This document shows, one piece after another, positions 49,113 to 61,100 of a stretch of DNA of 64,000 nucleotides. The notes beneath the pieces are model-generated. The model was not told the DNA's origin and made no database searches. It was given only the letters and a program-made list of their open reading frames with translations. The DNA is taken from NCBI GenBank assembly GCA_030248215.1, contig JASANG010000880.1:1-64000 (forward strand). Reading direction: 5' to 3'. The stretch comes from Enoplolaimus lenunculus (taxonomy: Eukaryota > Nematoda > Enoplea > Enoplida > Thoracostomopsidae). Within the stretch, counting starts at the first letter, position 1. The number at the start of each line of letters is the position of its first letter. The translations under genes and the position numbers were made by a program.

Positions 49113-49390
49113 CCATAAAACGGCTACAACAGCACCTATTACAAGTTAGCAATAAGGTTATAATAAATGAACTACTGCATTAAAATATTCAAATCTAAGC
49201 CGGTATTCTCAAATGTGTGCAGCACCTATCGCTTTTTTGCAATTTGAATTACGCTTTTTTGAACCTTCGTCGAAACAAACAAGCAAATCGGCATTGACCT
49301 GTTGATGCTTTCCTGTCGCTGTGCAGAATTTTTACACAGCAGTTAAGCTTACGTTGAATGGTATTTAATTTTCTTAACCAAATACAAAGC

Positions 49391-49747
49391 TGAGACAAAC
49401 CAGTTTCGTCTGAGACGAACCAGTTTCGTTTCAGACGAACCAGTTTCGTTTGAGACGAACCAGTTTCGTCTGAGACGAACCAGTTTCGTCTGAGACGAAC
49501 TAGTTTCGTCTGAGACGAACCAGTTTCGTCTGAGACGAACCAGTTTCGTCTGAGACGAACCAGTTTCGTCTGAGACGAACCAGTTTCGTCTGAGACGAAC
49601 CAGTTTCGTCTGAGACGAACCAGTTTCGTCTGAGACGAACCAGTTTCGTCTGAGACGAACCAGTTTCGTCTGAGACGAACCAGTTTCGTCTGAGACGAAC
49701 CAGTTTTGTCTGAGACGAACCAGTTTCGTCCAGTTTCGTCTGAGACG
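49391..49747. repeat. 20-bp palindromic minisatellite, about 17 copies
   Basis: Unit CAGTTTCGTCTGAGACGAAC in direct tandem, very homogeneous with rare single changes. Each unit holds the self-complementary core TTCGTCTGAGACGAA (one central base), so the whole array can fold. Both strands give long artefactual frames. Confidence 0.95.
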
Positions 49748-50299
49748 TGTTAACGATGCGATTTCCACCCACGAAGTGGGTTGAAAACGTGCTAACATCG
49801 CCCCCTGGACACAAGCTATTTATGTGATTGACAAAGCTGATTAACCATTACTATTTACGGTTATCTGATATCTATCTGCTTATATATTTTAATACATGCT
49901 TTTTACCGTTTTCTTTCATCAGTCCGAAAAGCGGTCCCAAAAGGCTTTACAGGAGCTGTACCCCCGTCCTTGGAAACGATTTAAGCAAAATGGAACCCAA
50001 TGTCGAATATTGCAACTAAAAAATGCGATAAAATGATGTTAATATCGTATTAACTGGACTATAATACAACCCCTCTGAACAAAATGCAAGCACTGTGACT
50101 TCAATGTTAAATGAATATTTAATAGTTCGTATGTCTTGCCTTTTAGCAAACAAGCATACCGCGAGTTTCGCTCGTTTTACTGTTGCTTGTTTCATTTTTA
50201 GGCGCAGGAAAGCTGGAATGCGAGCAAACCAGCTTGACGCTTTAGTTTGACGCAATTTTTCTGATTAACTTCTAAACTAATTTTTGTGTTTATTTTGCG

Positions 50300-50492
50300 G
50301 GCCAATGTTACCTTAACGGGTGTAACAGTAGATTAAGCGTATTCCTAAGCCTAAGCGTAAGCCTAAGCGTTGCAAAAATGTGTTGCTAAGCCTAAGCCTA
50401 AACCAAAGCAAAAAACGTTATTTAGAATCTAAACCTACTCGTTTATAGACCCACCAGAAACCTGGACGCCCCTTAAAATAGCATGGACCACT
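50300..50492. mobile_element. TTAGGC-bearing MITE, variant-end subfamily
   Basis: GGCCAATGTTACCTTAACGG at left, CCCTTAAAATAGCATGGACC at right, same internal order as 48,933-49,112. Confidence 0.78.
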
Positions 50493-50540
50493 TTGCGTGT
50501 ACAGACAGCGTTTCACGCTTGGCAAAGCTCAAGCTGTTGT

Positions 50541-50712
50541 CAGACCCGTAGCCAAGGAGAGTCCGGGGGCCGGTCGGCTCAGTTTCACCTGGAAAAATTT
50601 TGTCTCCCCTAGATAATTTTCAACCGCGATTGTAAATCAACGAAAATCCTTGTATGCTAATCTTGAAAAATTTTCGCTCCTACTAGCAAGGTGAGCTGGC
50701 TACGGGTCTGGT
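50541..50712. mobile_element. CCGTAGCCA MITE
   Basis: Inverted ends AGACCCGTAGCCA and TGGCTACGGGTCT. The body includes TTTTCAACC..TTGTAAATCAACGAAAA and CTAGCAAGGTGAGC. One of the commonest repeats here; other copies or pieces: 15,710-15,840, 29,590-29,720, 32,262-32,409, 36,590-36,705, 39,352-39,517, 42,305-42,446, 58,468-58,622, 59,991-60,150, 60,500-60,640, 61,846-61,990, 62,118-62,312. Confidence 0.78.
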
Positions 50713-51479
50713 TGTTAATTTGAGATTTCTCTCAACTGTGTTTGCCCCTTATAGATTACTTTAGGGGTGCTCATGCGATAGCGACCTACCTCTAAAGATT
50801 GGTAGTCGACCAAAAACGCAACACTCGGTTGTACATTTTGTACCATGCGGGATCCCAAGACTTGCACACTGTTGTCACTTTATCGACCCCTTATAATACT
50901 TTCGTAGACCTAAACCTAAACCGTATGTTAATTTTCCGGATCCGGGCAATTTTTGTGTTGGGAAATCAACGAATTCCAACAAACAAAATGATCTTGTACA
51001 CGGTATTTACGTCTTAGGCTTAGGCTTAGCATTAGGCTTCGGACAAGGCGTATCTATGCCTTCACGTAAGCCTTCTATGCCTTTAATTCTGGGAGAAAGT
51101 GAATAAGCTTCAGCGTCTGGTTTACGTATTCAACGACATATACTGGACCAATTAAGCCTGGTTTAGGTGTTTCTTGTAAGATTCGTTGCTGCTTAAAAAT
51201 TGTCCAATGATCAGTAAATTAAGGTGAAGAAGACAAATGCTGATACCTGATTGGTCGGAATCGAAGCTGTTGGTAGCCCCACCAGAGATAGGCACTTTTT
51301 GTCTGTGTCTCTTTACGTAAAGATTTCGGCCAATGTATAGAAAAGCGCTGTAACAGTAGTATAACCATATTCCTAAGCCTAAACATAAGCCTAAGCAAAA
51401 AAATTATTTTAAAGTTTAAGCTCACTCTATTGTAATTTCACCGAAAAACGTGGCACCCCTGATCTTTACATGAGCCGAA

Positions 51480-52939
51480 ATTTCGTACCTCAATTTACCC
51501 GTCGGATTCGTCCCGTTATACGAAGACGCCCCCGGGTTCAACCCTGTCGTGTTTTTGGGCACAGCGTTGTTACCCGGGTCGCCAAAACAAACCATTGTTA
51601 TACAACCGATGTGCCAGTCATTGTAATCCATCATCTAACAATGGGGCCCCCGGCTAAACAGAACGTTAAAGCTTATAACGACTAAGCTTACTTTTGTGCT
51701 GGTATACAGTTTGATGGGCAAAATGTTACGATGAAAACATTAATATTTTAGACCAGTCGATGTACCATAGCGACCCGATTAATGTATCATGCCAATATAA
51801 AAAAGTTCTATTCCAAACCACTGCCTATTGGATTTGAATAGGGTCTGATGAGCATACGGTTAAGTAGGGGCGCAGCCAGGGCAATCGGAACGCGGAGGGA
51901 GCTAGGCCCCCTCCGGGTAATGAAACCCTATAATCAATGGTCTAATGGAGCAATGCTAAAATTAGGTCTATGGCTTGTTTCTTCCTTCGGTCCCGAGGTT
52001 GTCGCCACGCCTCTTTCGCCGTATGAGCCGGTTGCCATTTTTGAACCCACAGCTGTGCCCTTGTACCCTTGTGTTTTAACGTTGATTTTAGTGTTTAGAA
52101 TAATGAATCGAGTAGTATTTGTTGCAAATAGCAATTAATTTGAATATATGAATGTACAGTGACAATATTCAACCGTTGTTATCGAGTTTAACAGTTTTTT
52201 GAGTGAAAAAAAACAAAATGAAGCAACGATTAAAAAATAGTTTATTTTTTACTATTTTACCTCTTCCTCACATCGAGTATGCTAGTCAACGTGGTTGCAA
52301 ATTTGCAACACTAAAATATTCCTCAGAAAACTTTTTAAGAACGCGTTCTAATTTGCATATATATGCTGCCGCTTGTTTATATATGAAACAATCATTACAA
52401 CAGCTGGAACGCTGCACGAAATACTTATGTAGGTTGTTCCAGTCACAGTACCAGCGCAGACTGAAGTGGCGGCTCCCATCATACACGCGGGTGAAACGAG
52501 CGAGAAGCCAGACGCATTTTAAAACTTCAGCGGTTTTTGTTTCAACCGGTTAGGTTGGGGGTCCTTTAGGTGTGGGGTGGTATGGGGGTGGTTGCTCCGA
52601 CCCTGGGCTTTAATAATATAGACTAGAAGAAGTTTGTCCCGTCTGTGTATGTTAATCATGCACAATGTGCAAGGCTTAAAAATTAAGCGTATACGCAGTA
52701 TACATCTCCGTGGGACGCAAGAGCGCTCTTGAACTCGAGTGCCAAGGTCGTATAACTGAGTGCTGACATTAAACGCCTTTGTAGTAAATCTATTAAAGTT
52801 GATTTGAAATAGTCGTTGCAGGGCTAAGATGTTGAAATTTTAAAAATCACCACGCGTTACATCTACGATATCATTTTAGAGAGCCAGCTTGAAAAATTTC
52901 TACTAATGCTATATAAAGTTTAGGGTATCAAAAATGATA
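51480..52939. other. Gene-poor stretch
   Basis: Contains a 117-codon plus-strand frame at 52,203-52,553 rich in Arg/Lys/Tyr with no domain I recognise, and a decayed piggyBac-MITE core near 52.69-52.79 kb. Nothing else supported. Confidence 0.4.
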
Positions 52940-53410
52940 AATAGAAAAGTGTGAGCCGAATATCCGTTTCCGGTTAAAAATCGGTTCCCGTTTCCATTAT
53001 ATATCCTATAAAATTCGATATTGTTATGCTCATTATTGCAAAACACTTAAAATATTTAGTTTTCAATTATTACATTCTATAATGCGGCGTTCACATTAAA
53101 AAATTTGGCCTGGCCACAAAATATGTCCCATCCCATGGTTAACGAGTGGTCGTTGACCCTACGTCAACGAAAATTTTCCGTTGACCCTACCTTAACGAGT
53201 GGTTTGTGCCAATCGTTGAGATAAATGACAATATTCTTTGATATTTTTTAAACTTATTTGGGCAATCGACATTTTTTATAACATTTTACTAATCCGAGTG
53301 AATATTCACTTTATCTCAATTGTATTGGCAGAAAAATAAAACATCTTTTAAACTTTTATACTTCAATATACCCGTTTCTGGTATTTATTATCGGTTTATA
53401 CCCTGGAAAA
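52940..53410. mobile_element. Diverged CCGGTT-family remnant
   Basis: Carries TATCCGTTTCCGGTT at one side and a GGTTTATACCCTGG end at the other, with the same AT-rich internal block seen in the 27.5-28.2 kb and 33.5-33.8 kb members. Boundaries approximate. Confidence 0.5.
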
Positions 53411-54787
53411 TTGGCGTAAATAACACCGAAACCTTTTTCATAGATCTATTTAAATATGAAACCGTTTAATAAACATTGATCAAACACAATTTAAAATGAA
53501 TGGCACGCTGAAAATAAGGTAAACAATGTTTAAACCTGAAACTCTGTACCCAGTGTCGGATCCAGGATCTCAAAATGGGGGGGCCAAAATTTCACAGGTA
53601 ATAAACTTAATTTTGACCCACACACAAACCACGAACTATTGTCACAAAATTGCTAAGTATACAATTTTTGTCGAGATGCTGTTGGGGGGGGGGGCCACGG
53701 CCGGGGTGGCCCAACCATGGATCCGCCATTGTCTGTACCATTACTTAAGTCTCCGATTTAAGTAAGTACTTAACTGTTTGAGCAAAAACAAATAAACACC
53801 AGATGTAAGGAACTATCGTAACAAGAAAATTATAGTTTTGCTCTATATTGACGTGGCATGAAGAGTCTACAATTTTAATTAGGCTACGGCAAATATGCCT
53901 GAATTGTTACGCTTTAATATTAATTTTTTCCTTAACTATGCTTTTAGAAACGACATTTTGAGTCCCATTCAAATAAGAGACCGTATCCCTAATAAGCGTC
54001 CGTAAGCGAATAGAGTCCCTAAACCCTAATTAGAGCCCACAAGTGTCACTTATTATAAATTGTACAATTACTACAGCATCAAATACAGTTGAATTCGAAA
54101 CTTTAAAGCATACTTAAGTTCTGAAACTATATATATTCCTAAGTATAACATTGCATTATCGCTCAAGTTTTTGTTACAAGACTAATCAACTATAATTCAA
54201 CGGATAGTTGCAATATCGAATATATATCAGTAACGAAGGGCGGGTTAAAAATAAATAACAGTCCGTACCCTCTGTAGAGGCCAAATAAATATCAGTCCCC
54301 ACTCCTTATATTCGGGTCACTACAGTACTTAAATAGGGTTTCAGAAACCCAGCCAATATTTCAGTTCGGCAGCAACGTCATGTAAAACAGCGGTCTTGCG
54401 AGCGAAGGTAACGAACAGAGCGAGCAAACTTTATTACCTCCAGCAGCATATTCTACAGCCTGTAAAAGTAACATTTCTCGTTTCTCCAGAATTTCAGCAC
54501 GAATTCGTCTGTTTTATAACTCTTCTTGCTCGCTCTACTAATACCGTAAATTCCAATGAGTTGATTAATCAATTCAGCTAGCGAGTTGGTTATTTCTGAA
54601 TTAATATCAGTATACATTAACTTACTCTGAGTTGAGTTGACGCTGGGTGAGTTGATTAATTAACTCATTCTGAGTTAAAATCAACTCACTGAAATTTACA
54701 GTGCAAACATCACCATGGTTGCGACTCTGATACGCATCCCAGTGTCAAAGGCGTCTAAAAATTGTAGTTTTTTTTTCTCAATTTCAG

Positions 54788-55175
54788 ATTCAACGAACAA
54801 CCACCACCCGGTCGAGGCGATCGATCGTTGCTGATCAACGAAACGGACGATTATGACGACGATGATGACGAGAGAAAAATTGCCGAAATCAACAATATTT
54901 ACAGCGGCGGACCTGGACATCAGCCGCCATCTGCGGCCGACAACGCGTACACGTACGATTCAACAAATCCGGTAGGCATTTACCGCAACAAACTGTTGAC
55001 AGTCGCTGAAACGTCGTGTCCGTGTTGCCGGAACGTCCGGAAGCGGTGGCAACTTGCAGTGATGGCAAACATTGGATTTATTATCGTTTTTGGGATACGA
55101 TGCAATTTTGGCGCAGCAAAAGCGGTGATGTTTACACCGAATCGAACCGATAATTCGATGCCGGATAGTGTAGAT
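54788..55175 (+). CDS. eat-4: VGLUT exon a (cytosolic N-terminus, TM1)
   Basis: Acceptor ATTTCAG; donor GAT|GTAAGC, phase 0. It begins with one base of a split codon, so an upstream exon exists. It encodes a proline-rich then very acidic tail ([17 protein letters not shown]), a Cys pair (CPCC), then TM1 with the conserved FGIRCNFG and a potential N-glycosylation site NRTDNS in the first luminal loop. The frame stays open past the donor into a GC-rich repeat; that extension is intronic because exon b continues the homology. Confidence 0.88.
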
Positions 55176-58100
55176 GTAAGCGCCCATCCTGGCGAACAGC
55201 GGAGACGTTCGTTGGATGTGGGTACTCGGCTGCTTTTACCTAAAATAGTGTCGGCATGGGTTGTGTTATACTTTACTGAGTCGGACGCCGCCAGCGCGCA
55301 CTGCCGCACGCCTTCGCACGCCGGCGCGCGGCGGCGCGTCCTGCGGCGTTCTGCGGCGTCCGACGGCGTTCGGCGGCGTCCGACGGCGTTCGGCGGCGTT
55401 CTGCGGCGTCCGACGGCGTTCGGCGGCGTTCGGTGGCGTTCGGTGACGTACGGTGCACATAACGCAATCCGTAAAATTTTCTCATGAAGAATACTCGTAA
55501 ATGCTTTTTGACGACAAACGTTCTCGATTACAAAGACTTTTTGCTTGCGTTCGATGACTGAAATTTCTTAAGTTTGGAAATAATTACATTTTTAGAATCC
55601 CGGATTCACTTCTTGGGGATCGGCAAAAGAAAAATGGAAAATTGGCATCGTCGAAGCGGCGTTCTTTTACGGTTATCTTGTCACTCAAATCCCAGGCGGA
55701 TTTTTAGCATCTCGATTTCCTGCAAACAAGTAAACACCAAATTTCCGACATTTTTGAAATGTGTTAATAACGAGGCGACCAATTTTGCAGAATGCGCAAA
55801 AATGTTAGCGAATGCATAAAAATCTGTATGCATATTTTTTAATTATGTAACAATGCCGTATGTGCTACGAAACTGTTGTAAACAAAGTATACTGGAAACT
55901 TGACCAAAATACGTATATGAGAAACTCCAGTTTTAATATATAGATTATACAACAATGCCGTCTGCGCTCTGAAACTGTTGTAAACAAAGTATGTTGGAAA
56001 CTTGCCCTCAGAACGTTTTTTGGCTCGACTGCAATAGAGCAAACTCAACTTTTGGACTATTTTTGCTTAGGCTTATGCTTAGAAATATGTTTATACGTAC
56101 GTACTGTTACGACCCTGTTCTATACATTGGCTGACCTGGCTGTAGTTGCCGAAAAATTTCCATCTGTGTATTGTTTATCATTTTGCAGGCTATTTGGTCT
56201 TGCAATAGGTACTGCGTCGTTGCTGAATGTATTTCTGCCTGCCGCTTTCCACGCTGGCGTCGGATATGTCGTTATTGTAGAAATAATCCAGGGCCTTGTT
56301 CAGGTACTCTGGTCAATTTAGCTCTTGCACACTTGCTCGCTCATGCTTAAATCTGTTTAAAGCCCTATTCACACGTGCAAGTTTTTGCTGCGTGCACTTG
56401 CAGCTTCAAGTTACACTTGCAAGTTTTGTCGTAAATCCCGTTCGAAAAACTTGCAGCTGCAAATAATTCATGACAAATCAAAGCTAGGATTTTTTTAGTT
56501 CACATGTGTGAATATTAACCATGCAAGTTCAACGAATTTATTGCATCCACTTTCTTGTTGGCTGATAAAAAATTCAAGTTCTGCGTGCAATTTGCAGCTG
56601 TAAGCTTTCGCAGCAAAAACTTGCATGCGTGTATATGGGTTTAGATTAATCCTAAGTCTAAGTATTATCTTTCTACGCCTAATTCCTCAAAAATCTGAAA
56701 TCTTGTAGTTTGCGGGATGAAGTGTACAACAAGATTCCTTGATCCTGTTTTACGCAGTTTAACGTTGTGTGGGAAATCACAATTATGCATCAATATGCCG
56801 CATGTATAAGCATGTGAGACATGCTTGTCCTGTTATGAGCACATGCATATGCTTGCTTTTTCCGCTGTTTAATAAAAGGGTTAGAAGTTCAGGTTCCTAT
56901 CACACTGCAAAAAATGGTGAGCCAAATTGTCTCTCTGAAATAGGCTCTGCGGGACTACACAGGCGGAATCAAATTCAACTGTACCAGAATCGAATTCGAC
57001 TCACTGCGTTGTACATTTGACTCTTGCGGAGTTTAATTTGACTCAGTTTGTTCACAAGAAAAATTGTGACAGGAGAAAAATTGTAAGGTAGGGACCTTAT
57101 CATTTTTTCACTTAAAAATTTCTGATTAAAGGAGGCGTACAACCCCGCACCCTTTTATGGATCCACTGGTAGATGTGTCGTGTCTGACATATTTGCTAAT
57201 CGACCTGAGATCTATGGTCAGTTTTAAACACAAAACTTCAATTATAACACTGAAGTTTTGGAAATTTGTGCTTAATGATTACTGCTTTTCAGGGCGTGAC
57301 GTACCCTGCGTGTCACGGGATATGGCGGCACTGGGCACCTCCACTTGAACGAAGCAAATTGGCTACTACAGCTTTTACAGGTATTTTTTCTCCTGTCGTA
57401 CTTTAACCCTTTAACTCATAAAGTATACAATGAGCGACTAAATACAAGTAATATATGAGCAACACAGACACTATGAGCAGTGTTTAATAGTTGTAACGTA
57501 TATGTAAGTGCAAAATCTCTACACGACGTGAAACCCAACTCGAGCTCGAGCGTGAAGCTCCTATTCGTGAGTGGTCATCGTAAGCGCCTCCCACCCGTGA
57601 GACTGGGTATCGAATCTTAGTTTGAAAGTGCATATCATATGAAATTGAAAATATTCATGTGAGAAAGAGTCAATAGAAAAAGTTTCAATTAGTATCTTTA
57701 AATACAGGCTCGTAGTCAAGGAAGGAAGTAGGGCTGATCTAAGATTTCTTGGCGTGGGGAACGCCATATCAACTTTAACATAAACGTTAGACGAAACATT
57801 TGACACGTTTCGTAGTTGGTTTGTTAGTTGTTCAAAATTATGAGACCTGGAGCCCAGTGAGAAAGCAATCCGATCCCTATATCCCCGTAGACTTATCGTT
57901 GTGCGAGGGGCAGGGTGCATCCGGAATTATAAAATACCCTAGCCGGAACCGGAGCCGGAAAGTTAAAAAAATACCGGAGCCGGAACCGGAAAATAAAAAT
58001 ATTTGTTGCCGAAAAATTCATTTTAAGCGCTATTTTGTATCTTTTAATGCTGTAAACACGCCATTTAGAATGCCAAAATTCTGAAACAAATACAGTAAGT

Positions 58101-61100
58101 GGAAACACGATAAATTATGGAGTATGGCACCAATTTGGCAATGCACTCTCGGACAATTTTAGATAAATAAGTTATAATAATATGTCAAAATTTTTCAATA
58201 CCGAAAATACCGGAAATTCCGGTGAAAAAATACCGGATTTCTTACCGGAACCGGATAGTGAAATATACCGGATTTCGCTACCGAAACCGGAATTCCGGCG
58301 GCACCTTGGGGAGGGGTTTCTAGATGCTCAAAGTAGCAAAGACAATTAAGGTGCTGATGGTAGAAAAATCAAAAATTTTCCTGTACTGGTCCCGAAACGT
58401 CTGATCCTGATATCTGCTTATTCAGAGACGTCTTATTCACATGCACGCAAAAACAACGCGGTCAAGCGGGCCCGCAGCCAAAGGGGCTGCTCAGCCGTCA
58501 ATCAAAAATGTTGGCCCCCTTTAGAAAATTTTCAACCTTGCTTGTAAGTCATCGAAATCCCTTGTATGCCCCTGCTGAAAAATGTTTAGCCCCAATAGCA
58601 CAGTGGGCTGGTTTCGGGCCTGCCATGAAGACTGAAAATAAGCGTTGGAACTTAAAACATTTGTGCAAAATTTGCGCAGGCGTGCCGCTCGCTTACAATG
58701 CCTGACGTACGGCTTTTGGTTCCTGCCAAGCCATGATTCCCTATCATATTTTATGGACTCTGTTGGGATTAGCTCCCAACCTCCCGTTTGAAACCGCGAC
58801 CCATGTAAAGGTGAGGGGCGGAACGTTTTTCTGTGGTACTGCAATAGAGTAAGCTTAAGCTTAAGACTGCTTGGCTTAGGCTTAGGCTTAGGTTTACGAA
58901 TATGCTCATTCGCATGCTTAGGTTTACGCATAGGCTTAGGCTTAGGTTTACGAATATGCTCATTCGCTTGCTTAGGTTTAGGCATAGGCGTAGGCTTAGG
59001 TTTACAAATATGCTCATTCTTATGCTTAGGTTTAGGCATAGGCTTAGGCTTAGGTTTACGAATATGCTCATTCGCATGCTTAGGTTTAGGCATAGGCGTA
59101 AGCTTAGGTTTACAAACATGCTCATTCGCATGCTTAGGTTTAGGCATAGGCTTTGGCTATAGGCTTAGAAATAAGCTTATAATACTGTTCTGCCTTTATT
59201 CTTTACATTGGCCGAAACCGTTAGAAAAAATTGATTCCACGTCCGGCCCATGTATAGAACAGGGCCGGAACAGTAGTATAAGCATATTCCTAAGCCTAAG
59301 CCTAAACCTAAGCGTATGGATGAGCCTATTCCTAAGCCTAAGCCCAAGCCTAAACCTAAGCGTATGGATGAGCCTATTCCTAAGCCTAAGCCTAAGCCCA
59401 AACCTAAACGTATGGATGAGCCTATTCCTAAGCCTAAGCAAAAAATTCGTCTAACGCTTAAACTGGCTCTATTATAGCCCATTCGGAAAACGATCCGGCC
59501 CTGTTCTATGCATGGGCCCCACGTCCTAACGCATCCGAGCTGGTTTATTTTATATTTCAGGTTCATACGCCGGTGCTGTTATTGGTCTGCCTCTGTCCGC
59601 GACTTTGACCGAACATCTTAAATGGCCGTCGTCATTCTATTTTTACGGTACGATTCAGTATGCGCAAGTCACAATGGCTGGGTTTCTGAAATCTTACTGA
59701 AGTATTAACCCCTTCTCACATTGAGTTGCCTATAGGCAACTCAGCGTTTTGCATATACGTTAAATTGTATATATCGCACCGTGTTTAACAATTGCAACAC
59801 GTATACATAGTACTAAATCACCACAAGACGTGAGAGCCCCCTCGGGCTCGAGCGTCAAGCTCCTATAGCTGAGTTGTGATGGTATACGCCTCCCACTACA
59901 GTCACTGGAGTTCGAATCCTATCATAAAAGTAGGTGTCAGGGGAAATACAAAATATTCATGTGAGAAAGGGTTAATATTTATGCACGCTCGTAGCCAGCT
60001 CACCTTGCTCGTGGAACCGCTAAAAGTTTTTAGGAGTGGCATATGAGGGTTTGACTTGCAAGCAAGGTTGAAAATTTTCTTTGGGGGTCAAAATGTTTCA
60101 GGGGGGCTGAGTTCCCCCTGGCACCTCTGGCTACTGGCTCGTACTTAAGGTATGCTTAAGCAGTGACTTAAGTCGTCGATGTAAAGTAAATACTTAACCT
60201 TTCGAACAAACACATACAAATGCTGATTTTGAGCACGCTCGCTAACAGAAGGGAGCAAAATGTTTTTGAGCTCTGAAACCAGCAGCTTTGTAACACAGGA
60301 ATTGCTTTGTTAGCAGAGGTTACAAGAACTTTTCTAGAGGCGAGAGGCAAGATTTCTCTGACATATAAATCTTTTAATGTTATAAAGAAAACATTTTCGG
60401 CCACGAGGGAAAAGATATGGGGCGTCACCCGCCACGCCCCCACAGTTTTACTTTGAAAGTTGCTCATTCTTAAGACGATAGCCAAAGTCACCTTGTTAAC
60501 ATAGCTAAGTATTTTTCACGAGGAGCATACAAGGGTTTTCGATGACTTATAAACAAGGTTGATAACATTCTAGGGGGCGGCAAAATTCTTACGAAGGGGC
60601 TAAGGCCCTGATGGCCGTTTTCTGGCTGCGGGACTGTTATAATATCTATGTTTCAGGTTTTTGCGGGGCAATATGGTGTATCTTCTGGATGGCGATGATA
60701 TTCGAAACGCCAAACCAACATCCAACCATATCACACGAAGAAAAAGTTTATATCGAATCAAGTTTAGGCCACACTGCTCATATTAATCCTAAGGTAAGTT
60801 GCACTTTTGTGACCTTTTCTCAAACAGGCTTAGGGTAAGGTTTAGGTTCAGTAGAGGGCTTTTATCAAGCCTAAGCCTAAGCATTTTAAATGTGATGACA
60901 ACGCGTACCAGCAAGTTTAGGCCACACTGCTCATATTAATCCTAAGGTAAGTTGAACTTTTGTGACCTTTTCTCAATCAGGCTTAGGTTTAGGTCCAGTA
61001 AAGGGCTTTTATCAAGCCTAAGCCTAATCCTTTTAAATCTGGTGACAACGCGTACCAGCAAGCTTAGGCCACACTGCTCATATTCATCCTAAGGCAAGTT

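Noticed and set aside
49391-49747. CRISPR array
   Set aside because: Units are in direct contact with no spacers; this is a minisatellite in a eukaryotic genome.
49349-49814. Long minus-strand frames with repeated SSQTKLVRLRRNWFVSDE
   Set aside because: Translation of the 20-bp minisatellite; 60-bp periodicity keeps all frames open.
52203-52553. 117-codon basic frame as a gene
   Set aside because: No recognised domain or neighbouring exon; the reverse strand is also open over much of it.
54396-54581. First VGLUT exon upstream of 54,788
   Set aside because: The frame shows no family similarity and does not end in the required phase at a good donor; the initiator exon was not found.
55176-55487. 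Extension of VGLUT exon a to a 219-codon frame
   Set aside because: A GTAAGC donor at 55,176 joins in phase to exon b, which continues the family alignment; the rest is GC tandem repeat.
58521-59147. 208-codon minus-strand frame with repeated [14 protein letters not shown] text
   Set aside because: It is a direct translation of the hexamer array inside a MITE; frames exist on both strands there.
58858-59165. TTAGGC-type runs as a telomere or chromosome end
   Set aside because: The hexamers are degenerate, short, in both orientations, scattered over 40 kb and confined to elements with defined inverted ends and target duplications.
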